64,000 bases of DNA from Ectobius pallidus (taxonomy: Eukaryota; Arthropoda; Insecta; Blattodea; Ectobiidae): positions 178,806,825 through 178,870,824 of the forward strand of contig CAXKWD010000006.1 in the NCBI GenBank assembly GCA_964059195.1. Direction: 5' to 3'. Every line of letters starts with the position of its first letter. Position 1 is the first letter of the stretch. Below the pieces are notes generated by a model. The model searched no databases, was not told the DNA's origin, and saw nothing but the letters and a program-made list of their open reading frames with translations. The position numbers were made by a program, and so were the translations under genes. Shown here one piece after another: positions 44,869 to 56,204 of this stretch.

Positions 44869-45735
44869 TATAATCACAGTGCTATAATATAGGCCTACCT
44901 ACACATGTATACGTATATGCAAGAACTCTATTAATATATGATTAACGCATTTGTAACATATATCAATAACATTTCAATCAAACCTGTAATTTCTACGCTT
45001 CCGGATTTTTATAACGATTCAGTTAGGTTTTATTCTAGTGCTTTTAGGCTTAAATCAGCACTAGTGGAATGAAATGCATTATTACATAATAAAATATAAA
45101 TCAGTTAGTTGCTGCGAGTCTGCTCAGCTCAGTTGTTATGAGATTCTATTCTGAGTGGGTTTAGGAATGAGTTTCTCATGCCACTCACTGTAGTTAATGG
45201 ATCTGGACTCTGTTCAAGTAGCTTCAGATTTTCCACACATCTTTGCCGCAGTACAAGTTGGCCCAGAATTCTGTTTATCTGGCGTGAAGTAAAGGCTATA
45301 AAATAGTTTGGTCGCACCTACGTGCACTCGTTTTTATGTAAATTCACAAGGAAACATGTCCATCTCGTTCTAAGGTGAATGTCGGACTGGTCAATAATCC
45401 CATCAAACAGATACACGTACTACAAATCTCTAGAATACATAACTACAAGTCACTAAAAACTCCGAAAATATTACACATAAGACCTATCCGCACTTAGGTC
45501 TATCCTGCGCCAAAATACAAAGACACAAGTACACAGCCCAAACACGTCACACCATCAACATCCCCTACGGATGTATATAAGGGCACAATAGGTAGACACA
45601 CATCACATATGGTTACCAAAATTTGGTTTGACCGGAGGTTTAGGCCTAATTGCTTAGCACTCCGGGGGTAAGGGTGGGCACAAAAAAAAATCTTTAGCTT
45701 TTTGGATCAGAAACAATCATTGAACACAGTGATTG
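44869..45735. other. no supported gene
   Basis: Unassigned, with no domain in short frames. Confidence 0.5.
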
Positions 45736-46230
45736 GGTATATACAGGATGTTAATAATTAACACCGAAATATTTTACCTCTGTATAGAGTTATAGAAAGC
45801 AACTTTTATTAACATGTTCTATGACCTAAAATGACCTACAGGATATTAAAGTCATTATAATTTGATACCCTTGGTCAACAATAAAGCGAAATAGGGTTCA
45901 AATTTTCGATAAATTGACGTCTTGCCTTCTTAGTGATCGATAAAAACCTAATTCTTAATCATTCATCAACATCTATAACTTATCGTACACTATCTAAGAT
46001 TCTAAGGTGTAACCGATGGCGATACCAACAAAAAATAATAGATCTCTCAAAATAAGTTGATACGTTTAGCTATTATAAAGCTGAGTTCTCCATGTCCAAG
46101 GCTTTTTTGAGGGGCAAAAAATAAAAATTCGATCTTTTTTGGAATTTTCCTGTCAGTTACAGGCTGAAAGCTGCAAGTGTGAGAAATTTAAGTTTAAGGC
46201 CCATCTGGAAGGCTTTCTAAGTATAATTAA
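45736..46230 (+). repeat. repeat sharing its start with 13096
   Basis: ATACAGGATGTTAATAATTA and ACACCGAAATATTTTACC repeat the left part of the 13096-13348 element. The remainder is not matched elsewhere in the window. Confidence 0.5.
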
Positions 46231-46270
46231 TGATTTAGTAAGTAGGATGTTAATGATTCCGGCTTTTTAT

Positions 46271-46600
46271 TCGCTAAATAGTCACTAAACTAAACTCCGC
46301 GGCGCTACATCCCTGAAGGGACAAGGCCTACCACCCAGCCGCTGCGACATCTACCATAGGCAGATGGCAGGATTGGGAAGTATACCGACACCCACGGCCG
46401 TTAATGGTAATTTCCATGACCGAAGTCACTACTTCTCTACCAAGTAGCTCCTCAATTTGAATCACGAGGCTGAGTGCACCCCGTTCCAGACCTGCCTGCC
46501 TCAGAAAAATCCGAAGATGTACCAGGGATCGAATCCGGGCCGACGGTTTTGTAGTCAGCGATGCCAACCACAAGACCACGCCGGCGGTCGCTAAATAGTC
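46271..46600 (-). mobile_element. SINE-1 with 13-bp TSD
   Basis: The insert 46284-46587 is flanked by TCGCTAAATAGTC at 46271-46283 and 46588-46600. On the minus strand it has the head CCGCCGGCGTGGTCTTGTGG and a slightly eroded B box (GGATTCGATCCCTGG). The tail is next to 46284. Confidence 0.93.
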
Positions 46601-47085
46601 TCAATACATATAATTCCAGGTCCGGATTTACTCAACATAAAAATATTCACTTCAAAGTTTAATGTGGTCTTACATTCGGAATAAATATTTATGATTTTTA
46701 AAATGATATTTTACACCTGAACTTCTCTCAATTCTCATGTTCACACTTCATATTGAAGTTACAAAAAAACTAAAAATTAATGTTTGAATAATTCCTCTTA
46801 TTGGATTTGATTGGTCTGTCGTCATTTTTATGAACCTGATTGTACGTTCCCATGGGGCTTTGATTTATCAGATTCGAATCGTTAATTCATCTGAGCCAAC
46901 AGGAGACCAGGGTATTGATTAGCGTACGTCCGCTTTAAGGAATGTAGTTCGGTGTCATCCCACGGGGTTCGTGAGTTCCAGCTTCGAGGACCGGAGCGGG
47001 TCAATACTAGATCTAGCACCGTGACCCAGTCTGGCTATCACGTGACGAAGTAGCTGCAAATGTCGAATATGTCACAAGTTCCCTT
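46601..47085. other. no supported gene
   Basis: GGGGTTCGTGAGTTCCAGC (about 46963-46981) may be a degraded B box of an unknown SINE. Otherwise unassigned. Confidence 0.35.
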
Positions 47086-47839
47086 CTTATAACTAGGGCC
47101 CGGATTTGAAGGTTTTAACCTGCCCCCCCCCCAGCTTCCTAATTAGAACATTTTAACGTATTTTTCCGATTTATATATGAATCTTATAGAACCTAAAAAG
47201 GGCTAAATCGGCTGAAAGGCCTAAAAGGGGCTAAGGAGGACTTTTGATGAAAAACACGATTTTTAAACAGATTTCCCAATTAATGCAAAGGAAAATAAAT
47301 ATGTGAATTTGTGCATTTTAAGAAAAGACATAATAAAAATAAATGTATACAATGCACTGAAATTAAAAACGTCGCTTGTTTTTTTAACTCGAAAATGTGC
47401 CGCTCGCCGTCGCAGGAAATGAAACTTGAGGCGTATGCAATACTTTGAAATCTGCAACTAATCCATTGTCGTTTCAACTTTAAAATAACAAGTTGCGACC
47501 AATGACAGATAAGTATATTACAGGAACAAATTTGTGACACTCGAGTCTACTTATTTTTGTAGATCGGAAGTGAATTGAATCATTGTATCATTAAAGGGTA
47601 AATATCTCAATTGGTTATGCAATTTTTCGATTGCCGATATAAGGGATAGTTACTTGTTTATTTTGAAAAAAAAAAGAAACAAACTAGAATAGCTTTGTCA
47701 AAATTTTAACACAATTTTCGGTGTTAATATTAGTGTTCATTATATGTTTTATTAAGACGTCTAAAATCGTTTGTTTAAAAAGCCTAAAAAGGGCTATTTT
47801 ACGAAAATAAAAGGCTAAAACCCGGGCCCTAGTTATAAC
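47086..47839. mobile_element. hAT-like element (738 bp), 8-bp TSD
   Basis: The element 47094-47831 begins TAGGGCCCGG and ends CCGGGCCCTA. The flanks are CTTATAAC and GTTATAAC (7 of 8). Both subterminal regions read as interrupted GGCTAAAA motifs. A 5' relative lies at 26021. The frames inside are short and unrecognised. Confidence 0.8.
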
Positions 47840-48189
47840 TGAACAAATTCACATTACATTCATTGTGTAAATTGTAGTAAGTTCCTATTTTTATAAAATG
47901 CTACGTGAACGGTCAAAGAATATAGACTTTTTTCCTTCAAAATATCAGTCATTTTCGCTTGTGAATGCAAGATCGTGTCCGAAATCCTACCTAAACTTAA
48001 ATGCAAATATATGACGTACAAGTAAAGTAACCAGGAACATTAGGGAGGGGGGGACATAACATCTTTTTGCTGAAATTCCTAGGTGAGAAATAGGTGAATT
48101 TCATTATTTTTTTTCCTCAGCAATGAATTGCTCTACAATCTCGCAATCTGACGTGCTATTTATTGACTACTTCTACACCATTTCAACCT

Positions 48190-48306
48190 CAATTTCGGAA
48201 AAAGTAATTTCAATTTCGGAAAAAGTAATTTCAAATTCGGAAAAAGTAATTTCAATTTCGGAAAAAGTAATCTCAATTTCGGAAAAAGTAACTTCAATTT
48301 CGGAAA
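48190..48306 (+). repeat. 21-bp minisatellite, left half
   Basis: Five full units of CAATTTCGGAAAAAGTAATTT type and a sixth cut at CGGAAA. Because 21 is a multiple of three, the track reads as a repeated Ile-Ser-Glu-Lys-Val peptide, but no gene context exists. Confidence 0.95.
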
Positions 48307-48491
48307 TACGAGGGCTATTTTTTAAAACATTCGATGCGGCATAAAATGAAAACCACAGTGAAAATCAAAACTGTTTTATTTGGAAGATTTAGGTACACCT
48401 TCTAGCTACTTCTCTACATAATCTCGCTCCGATTGAGTCATTTGTCCTAGCGTGGTACCAACTTTACTATACCCTCTTCATAGCCCTCGTA
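48307..48491. mobile_element. mariner-type MITE (181 bp), TA target
   Basis: TA at 48307-48308 and 48490-48491. The ends are CGAGGGCTA and TAGCCCTCG. TACGAGGGCT ends are typical of insect mariner relatives. It sits exactly at the symmetry centre of the mirrored minisatellites: ...TTCGGAAA-TA, then TA-TTTCCGAA.... Confidence 0.88.
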
Positions 48492-48612
48492 TTTCCGAAA
48501 TTGAAGTAACTTTTTCCGAAATTGAAATTACCTTTTCCGAAATTAAAATTACTTTTTCCGAAATTGGAATTACTTTTTCCGAAATTGAAATAACTTTTTC
48601 CGAAATTGAGGT
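48492..48612 (-). repeat. 21-bp minisatellite, right half (mirror)
   Basis: The reverse complement of the left half with the same count: one partial and five full units (TTTTTCCGAAATTGAAATTAC type). The inner variants differ slightly from their mirror partners. The outer flanks AACCTCAATTTCGG and CCGAAATTGAGGTT also mirror. Confidence 0.95.
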
Positions 48613-49098
48613 TGAAAAGGTGTAGAACTGCACATTATTTTCAAAATTAATCAAACTGTTTCAGTTGTGGGTGATTACCATTACAAAATGGCAGCCACGT
48701 TTCATGCACTGAAATGCAGTTTCCTTGATAACTTCCGCAAGTGTCGATATTTCTGAGTGATTATTTTTCTGTGTATTTGCTAATATCACGTGAACAACAC
48801 TATCTACAATCATTCATTTAACATTAATAGTTTTAACATATATTTTAATGAAAAAAAATTAAAATTATCTTTTTAAAATACTCATACTGTAGATATTCCA
48901 AGGATTGTAGATGATGTTGTTCATTGATGTTTATAAATAGATAGAAAAAGAATCACTAAAAAATATTGCCATTTGTGGAAATGATCACGGAAACGGCAGT
49001 TTAGTGCACAAAATGTGGCAGTCATTTTGTAACGATAATTACCCGTAACTGAAACAGTTTGATTAATTTGGAAAGTAGTTCGGAATTGTAGAAGTAGT

Positions 49099-50113
49099 CA
49101 ATAAAGCAGTGGCGGCTCGTGGCCGGAAAATTAGGTGAAGAGAAAAAAATGCCACATGCTTATGTTAATAACGGAATTCACCCAATAGCGGGTCGTGGCT
49201 CAAAACGAGGGTGTGCTGCAAATATAATTTCATACAGCAAACTTAAAATATTTTTAAAAACTATTAGTAGGCCTATCTAAACTGCTCGTCTCTTAATCCA
49301 TCTCTGGGAACTCTCACGCGATTATTTTTTGCTAATTTCTCTCGTCTCGTCGAACGTTGTGTGAGTTGTGTGACGAGAGAAAATAGCACAAAAACAATAA
49401 TAATAATAATAATAACAATAATAACAATGATAGTAATAATGATGATAATAATAATAGTAATAATAACGACAACAGTAATAATAATAATTAGGGCAGGGCA
49501 AATCGCGTGAGAGTTCCCCGGAAATGGAATAAGAGACGAGAAAATAGTATTTTTAATGATCGAGGTAGAGGAAGTCGCTTAGTGTTCCCAGTGCGACAAA
49601 ATACTTAATCGGGGTTGTGGAATCCGGGTTTTTCTGAATTTAACACATTCGAATTTGGCGGCGTTACACCGTCAGACGGTGGAAGATCTAACGTGCCCAC
49701 CTCTTTCTCCGAGCTGACAGTGTGAGGTGCTGGCGAAGAAAATGCCTGAACAAGGGGGACTGCTTCATGGGTAGTCTGTTCTCGTCACCTAGCAGACGTG
49801 GGATAAGCGAGAAAACTGCTGCTTGCCATCCTCATTTTTTATTTGAACAGACTACCCATGCAACGGAGGGCGTGGTTTCCAGTTCACCTTCACACGGCCG
49901 ACTTGAAGCACGCTGCCCTCACAGGATCTCAGTATCTCCTAGCTTTGCCACCAGGTGGTGGCGTGGCGGGCAATTCAAAAATACAGATACATTTATAGTA
50001 AAAACCAATTCGTGATATGGAAAATAAACTTTAAAAATACGTATTGTAAAGGGAAAATACTGGTGAAGTGCTACTTCACCTACTTCCCCTGAATAGCCGC
50101 CACTGCAATAAAG
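49099..50113. mobile_element. hAT-like element (999 bp), perfect 8-bp TSD
   Basis: The element 49107-50105 begins CAGTGGCGGCT and ends AGCCGCCACTG, flanked by CAATAAAG at 49099-49106 and 50106-50113. The interior has an AAT-rich microsatellite (49395-49490) and a 97-codon frame without known domains. It splits the right arm of the foldback. Confidence 0.95.
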
Positions 50114-50224
50114 AGTATGTCAGATTGCAAGATTGTGGAGCACTTCATTGCTGAGGGGAAAAATAATGAAATTCACCTATTTCCAACCTATGAATTTCAC
50201 CGAAAGCTCTATGTCCCCCCTTAA

Positions 50225-50655
50225 ATTCTTGATACCCGGGCCGAAGGAGATTAACGAACTGCTTGTCTGTGTAGCAGTTTTCACTACACTGTCTGTCTAG
50301 TGCCTGCATGTCTAAGTAGAAACTTCTGATTAAACGTGCCAACAATGCTACCAACATAAATCCTCAAGTAGCTTAATTCTTTGTGGGAGATATGCCAATC
50401 GCACATCTGCTGGATGTTTTAAAATAGCTTTTATCCGGGCCCTACTCGCCGCCCGCTCTGTCAGATTCTTCTTTATCTACTTTAAAGCAATGGTGTACCA
50501 ACAGTGATTGGGGCCTGGGGCCTACCAGTATACGATAGCAAACTGCCTAATTCATTATATTTCTCTCTATCCTGAATAAACTTTTTCATTTGGGATCACA
50601 TATTTATTAAGCAACTTTACGTTTACCATAAGTTTAGAGTTCTGACTTGTGGCTG
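50225..50655. other. no supported gene
   Basis: ATCCGGGCCCTACTCG near 50434 looks like a lone end of the 47.1-kb hAT-like family. Nothing else. Confidence 0.4.
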
Positions 50656-50936
50656 GAGAAAATCCACGTTGATATTGAAAAGGTATACAAGTAAAATAAA
50701 ACTCAAACAGCAAAGATTAACGATAAACTAAACAACACTTTACAGGTTATACATTTTTAAAACAAATAAAAAACAGGTAGAAACAACCATATCTGAAGGA
50801 CCGTAGGCCCATTGTGGTAAGATAACACAAGAGAAGATAGGACAAACTGTAAAGTGTTGTTTAGTTTATCGTTAATCTTTGCTGTTTGAGTTTTATTTTA
50901 TTTGTATACCTTTTCAATATCAACGTGGATTTTCTC
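50656..50936. repeat. near-perfect palindrome, 90-bp arms
   Basis: 50656-50745 and 50847-50936 are inverted copies with a single difference, separated by 101 bp. The outer ends are GAGAAAATCCACG and CGTGGATTTTCTC. No target duplication or coding. It is probably a young foldback MITE or a local inverted duplication. Confidence 0.92.
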
Positions 50937-50969
50937 TAACTGTGCCTCATTTCACATTTCCAACAAAAA

Positions 50970-52042
50970 AAAAAAAAAAAAACGTGTGAGTCTTGCAACC
51001 AAACCAAATCGAAAGTGTGTACATGTATGTATGTTCCGTACACAAATCTACATTTCTTGACCAATTTGCACGAAATTTTGCACACATACCCAGTTAAGCC
51101 CGAGAAGTAACGCGGCGAACACTAAAATTCAAACAAACCACTCCTTCCCTTGAAAATTTATATAATTTCTGAAAATATTATACTGAAAAAATGAAATGCA
51201 ATTCAATTATCATGACAACAGTGTATTGTTTACAGTGTTCACATAGGGCTTTGGGAACTATATAATACTGGGCTTTAACAAATTCTGATGCTATCGATGT
51301 AATACATTTGTGAAAATAATTCTTGAAGAATGAAATCCAAGAAAATAAAGAACGACGTGAAGCAGTCACATAACTTTCTCTACCCTCGACATGGAAAATA
51401 TCATTTTCTCACTTCACATTTTCATGTAGAATAAGTTGTCTTATTGCAGGGATAGCTTAAGTGTGTGCCAGTGAGTATGCTATATCACTAGTCGGTAAAA
51501 AATCCTATCCACTGATACGTCACTCATAGCTGTAGGCTTTGTATAGGGATGTTTATCATAGGCCCTAAACATATACAAAAAGACAAAATAGGATGGAACA
51601 TTTTTCAGTCCTACGCCCGCAGTATATTATGTCCCTGGTTTTGGGGGAGGAAAGTATGAAAGTGATATTGATTTTTTTTGTTAATTTCCAGCCCCTGAAA
51701 CGGTTGTATGGTAACATGAGAGTGAGAAATAAAAATTTCCATAAAGACAATGGAATCTTATGTAACCGAATTTTATGTTTCTTCTTATTTCAACCCCTCC
51801 CAAGCATGGTGTGTAGAAGCAACGGAATGCAACATTCGTCTTCTTCTATGAGCCATAAAAAGCTATATCTAGCGTTTTCTGAGGGAATAGTTTAAGTGTG
51901 ATAAGTTTTTCTTCCTCATTTCAAGTTCTATGTAGGCCTTCATATTATACAAGGCCCTAGAGTTTGAAAATCGAAAGTCCTTCATATGTTAATTTCAAAT
52001 TACAAAATAAAAACCCGGGCGACGCCGGGCCTTTTATGCTAG
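50970..52042 (+). mobile_element. Helitron-like element with terminal hairpin
   Basis: It ends CCCGGGCGACGCCGGG (hairpin, 52014-52029), a spacer CCTTTTATG, then CTAG|T at 52039-52043. This is the Helitron 3' signature of a GC-rich hairpin about ten bases before CTRR. The body shares 51180-51600 with the ADI1-intron copy and 51700-52000 with 26960-27590. No Rep/helicase frame. The start is approximate. Confidence 0.7.
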
Positions 52043-52249
52043 TGTTTAATAAATAACTGTTTATTCACTCAAACCAAGATTCGTCATAGGTCAGGTAAAA
52101 ATACATCAATACAATTTTGTAGCCTATGTTTACTGTTTTTATTTCATATTAAAATAGCCGGTAAATCGTTTGAACAAGTGGAAAATTCAAATGTCTGCGA
52201 GCAATAATAAAATTACAGATACAAATAATATTAAACCAGAAGTTAAGTG

Positions 52250-52806
52250 TAGACTGAAATCAGGAAATGTTTGTTTCTATGCAATTCAGGACACTTATCT
52301 TCTTGCCTTCTGTCCAGAAATCTAAAAATAAAAATTTATAAGACAATTATCCTGCCGGTTGTATTATATGGATGTGAGACATGGCCCCTTACATAATCTG
52401 AGAGAGTTAGAAAACAGGGGGCTTAGGAAAATATTTGGGCCTAAGAGAGATGAAAACTGCATAACGACGAGCTTCATAGCCTGTACTCTTCACCGGATAT
52501 GGTAATGAAGGGTAATTAAATCACGGAGGATGAAAGGGGGGAGGAAAGACATCTCAAAAGTATTGACTGGGAGACCAGAAGGGAAGAGACCACTTGGATG
52601 ACCTAGACGTAGGTGGGAGGACAATACTAGGATAGAGTTAAGAGAAGTAGGATTTGCGAGGGATGGTTGGATGGAGTTAGCACAGAATAGGGTTGAATGG
52701 CGGGCTGAACTAAGCGCGGCAATGAACCTTCGGGTTCCATAAAACAGATAATATTACTTTAGCTTATTTAGGAATTGTCTATTGCCATTGAGTGAGTAAG
52801 TAAGCA
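52250..52806 (+). mobile_element. LINE 3' fragment (CFDP2-like)
   Basis: Reads LKIKIYKTIILPVVLYGCE-like sequence (frameshifted), then ILTGRPEGKRPL, EDNTRIELREVGFARDGW and AAMNLRVP. The same 3' tail as 4672 ends GAGTGAGTAAGTAAG. It covers only the post-RT C-terminus. Confidence 0.85.
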
Positions 52807-52857
52807 TGTTCAACTGGTAGGTTTAATGTTCTTGTAATCTTTCGTTTTATTTTATAA

Positions 52858-53700
52858 CTAGCAACTTCTAGATGTTTTATTCAACAGCAAAATATGTAAT
52901 ACATTATATTTATTAACACTGACATAGTTTTTACGCAAATTACAGGAATAAATTATTTTACTTTAATGGTAGGCTTTGTATAGTAAATATAAATAATTAA
53001 ACGAACAAAACGAATCTTGTGCTTTCGTGTAGACATAGGGATTAAAACAATCCACAGATTCATGAACCTTACCCAAATCATGCATAAACTAAAATTCCGG
53101 TTTCGAGGTACATTTCACGATTAAAGTGCGATGCCCCGGGGAAAAAGACCTCAGATTCGAGTTCCCTGACCCACGAAACCCCATCAAAATCATGCGGTCA
53201 TGAACCTGTGTAAACAGTTACATGTGTCATACAGCTGTTGATAATAAATACCATGTAATTCAGCTTTATTAATGCTCGTTTTAATCAGGGCTCAGGTTAT
53301 GTGTGTATGTAACTATTAATGTTCCACTCTTTTCTATTGTTGATGTGTTTATGGGGTGTATTAATTTCAATTGATATTAAATTTTTAATGAATAAGGTAC
53401 ATATCAAAATAGCGGCTATAGCCTCAGTCATGGCATTTGCCTTTCCGACGGGGGAACCATGAAAAACCCCTGTGCAACTTTGACTTCGTGTGTCTTGTGC
53501 TAGGAGTTCTAGTTTTAATTGATTTCGTAAAAAGAAATCAGATCTCTGCGTGCCGTAATGTTATAAACAAAAGAACCAAGCAGAGCGGGCTAACAAAATC
53601 GAAGCGATTGGCAATGACTTGGATTATTTTGAAAAATCTATTTAAGCGATGCTCTTCTTTTCCAGTTGCTATGGCAGCAGAGCAAGGCCGTCTGAACTGA
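52858..53700 (-). mobile_element. Helitron-family copy
   Basis: The 3' end on the minus strand is CTAG|T at 52858-52861 (reads AACTAGCAACTTCTAG on plus). It continues through TCATGAACCTTACCCAAATC, GGTTTCGAGGTACATTTCAC and GTTGCTATGGCAGCAGAGCA. A 87-codon plus-strand frame (53437-53700) is built from it and is not a gene. Confidence 0.55.
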
Positions 53701-54872
53701 CTTCACAATTGAAATGTAGTAAGTCATGGAAAATGAAAAATCCTGTTTGGAGGTGCGTTGCTTGGTTACGCTTGTGTGGGACGCACTCCCCCAGACTCAA
53801 TTTCACTTGATTGTCACAATTAGTGGTACAGCCCGGTCCAGTTGTTTGTCACTTCCACTTCACATCCTTGTTCAGAGGAATAAATCAAGATAAGCTTTGC
53901 ATCTGAGCGGTATGAAATGTGACGAAAATACAAGTCGCTGGTTTTTCAACCCTCCTAACATTTTCTATTCAATTCTGAGACATTTATGTATTCGTTTGTT
54001 TATATTGATCCGAACACAGAATTCCTCATTTACTAACTGTGTCAGCCGGACCGTACCGATTGATGCCACAAACATGAGCAGACTAGGATATGGATGATAA
54101 ACGACACGCCGGTGTGTTATTTACAAAGAGGTGAATGAAATCAGTTTTACTAGGAAACTATTACAAACAAATACATTTCACTTCTCAGTGTAAGAAAGCT
54201 GCTGCATTGCGGTAAGTAGTGAATAGTGATAGGTTATGTTTCTTAGTATTGAATTTTCTTCCTGTGGTGGAATATTTAATTCTTCTGCTTCTTCAGTGTA
54301 ATGGCTTCGGCCAAAATTAAGCCATGTAGCCAGTATGATTTATATCGATATATATATATTAGGTTAGGAATGCACCCACAACATAACGTAACATATGGCC
54401 TCAGCTAACGCCAGTCAAATATTATCTTCTAAAGTGTCTTCACTACAATTTCCTGTCGCCAGAAAAACATGAAATCCTTAAAAAAATATATGATTGGAAC
54501 CCGTGTACCACCATCTAGGGCTCGCACACGCACGTGGTCGTAGGACCCGATTTTCCAGTTTCGTATTTATAAATGCGTTTCTCATACACAACTTGAATGA
54601 ATATTTAAAATGTATTGCACGATGTTTCAAATTGATCTAGTCGATATATCTGTGCAGTAGCACTGTACGAAACGACCCGGAATATTTCATTACTGCGATA
54701 ATAATCGTTTCGGCTCGGGTCGGGAATGTGAGTTTCTGTCCTCCTTTCACTTGTTGTTTGAATTAACATATTACATTGGACTAATCTAAAAGATAAGTCA
54801 CTTGTGTGTTATGTGTATACTAACGTAAATAGTCCTAAAAGTCACAGTTAAAAAGTGTTAAATTGTGATCAC
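53701..54872. other. no supported gene; D1 repeat copy
   Basis: D1 lies at about 54040-54130 (GTCAGCCGGACCGTACCGAT, ATAAACGACACGCCGGTGTG). The rest is unassigned. Confidence 0.5.
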
Positions 54873-55822
54873 CAGGGCCCGGATTTTGATGACATGGCAT
54901 CTTTTAACCAGGGGCGGATCCACGGGGGGGGGGAATGGGGGAAATTCCCCCCCCCCAAATTTGTAACATTAAGCACAAATTATTGAAAATTTATTAGAAC
55001 ATAACCCAAATACTTAAATTAAAGCAACGACATTCATTATTTTGAAATACGTTTGAAAGAAAATGCTGAAATTTTCATTTTGTTTTCAATTGTGTACTGG
55101 GAATAATTAATTTTTATGAGTAAAAACTTCCCTCTCTACTTTGGTCCCCCCCCCCCAAAATGTCTCTCTGGATCCGCCACTGCTTTTAACTGGTACCTCA
55201 TGGGCATTGACCACTAATGCAGATAATCTGAGCATGACTCCTAATTTATAAAAATGGTGATTTTTAGGGTCTTTTTTGGTCATTTTCCCCCATGTTTTAC
55301 TTTTACGTGATTTTTAAAATATAATGTTATTATCTGTTCATTTTTTGGCAATTTTACGGTCTCTCTTCCTCCATTTCATGTTTTTAGGTATTTTTTTTTT
55401 AATTTGAAGTCATTATTTTCTTATTTTGCGTTGTTCCTTGCATTATATAGTGTGTTTGTGAATTTACTTAATTCAGTAGCCTACTATCGGAACTCTAAAT
55501 GAGCATAAATAAATAGATCTTGTTATAATTTTAATTATCCTAAAAAAGAGAGAGGTAAAACTAAGATGAAAGAAAGAAAGATAATTTAAATTTGGATACA
55601 GAAAGATGGTGTTTGCTGTTTGCATTTAACTGTATATACCAATTAATTAATTACAAGCAACAACATAAATGTAGATTAGGCACAGTTCTGCTAAATAGTA
55701 TTTTCATACAGAATTGTTGGTCTTTTTGTGTAGATTTTGGGTCATTTTTTATATTTTTACGGTAATTTTATCGCTCATTTTTAAAAGTATTTTAGTCATC
55801 AAAATCCGACCCTGGTGATCAT
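54865..55822. mobile_element. hAT-like element (outer), near-perfect 8-bp TSD
   Basis: The element 54873-55814 begins CAGGGCCCGGATTTTGATGA and ends TCATCAAAATCCGACCCTG. The flanks are GTGATCAC and GTGATCAT (7 of 8). The T-rich interior lacks transposase. A 274-bp hAT MITE interrupts it, and GAGGTAAAACTAAGATGAAA (55553) resembles a SINE-2 3' end. Confidence 0.88.
54901..55190. mobile_element. hAT MITE nested in hAT, perfect TSD
   Basis: The element 54909-55182 is the inverse of the 13505-13779 MITE with few differences, flanked by CTTTTAAC at 54901-54908 and 55183-55190. It inserted 28 bp inside the outer element. Confidence 0.95.
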
Positions 55823-56204
55823 AAATTTCATGAAAAAAAATATGTTCTGTGGTAAAATGTGAAAACTACAGCTAAAGTTTTTCTTTCTTAAATATTAGCA
55901 ACGATGAAACTGTTAGAAATAACCTTTTCCAACAAAATGTTGAGGTTTTCACACTTGCTATTTTTTTTAATAGAGAAAGATTGATGAAGATCCCTCGTTT
56001 TAGCTTTGCCTTCGCTTCATTGGATGGTTTTCTAGCCCCTCAATATATCACATGATTTCACAGTTTCTTTAAATTACCTGTCAAATTCTCTTTAATATTT
56101 TTTATATATTATTTATTTATTTATTTATCATTCTAAGTTTTTCTTTGTTTGTTATTTATTGTTTATTTCCTTTTGTTTTGTTCTATTCTCCCCGTCCTGA
56201 ACAG
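55823..56204. other. no supported gene; region upstream of candidate exon
   Basis: AT-rich sequence leading into a long pyrimidine tract (about 56137-56200) before the acceptor at 56201-56204. Confidence 0.5.

Larger units (their letters stand above)
48044..50224. mobile_element. TTAA foldback carrying two nested elements
   Basis: The left arm starts GGGGGGACATAACATC (after TTAG, a changed TTAA) and the right arm ends CTATGTCCCCCC|TTAA at 50221. Arm pairs include CAGCAATGAATTGCTCTACA against the inverse at 50140-50155, and CCATTACAAAATGGCAGCC (48676) against the inverse near 49020. The layout matches 38506-39197. It is enlarged by a minisatellite/mariner block (48186-48615) in the left arm and a hAT-like element (49107-50105) in the right arm. 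Confidence 0.85.

Noticed and set aside
48190..48612. Regular 21-bp repeats considered as a CRISPR-like array or repeat-protein gene
   Set aside because: No spacers, eukaryotic context, mirrored units around a mariner MITE, and no gene signals despite the in-frame 7-residue repeat.
49722..50015. 97-codon ORF inside the hAT-like element, considered as transposase
   Set aside because: No BED, RNase-H or dimerisation motifs; too short and biased; probably chance.
53437..53700. 87-codon ORF considered as a host exon
   Set aside because: Consists of Helitron-family sequence also seen at 36900-37140 and 63120-63240.
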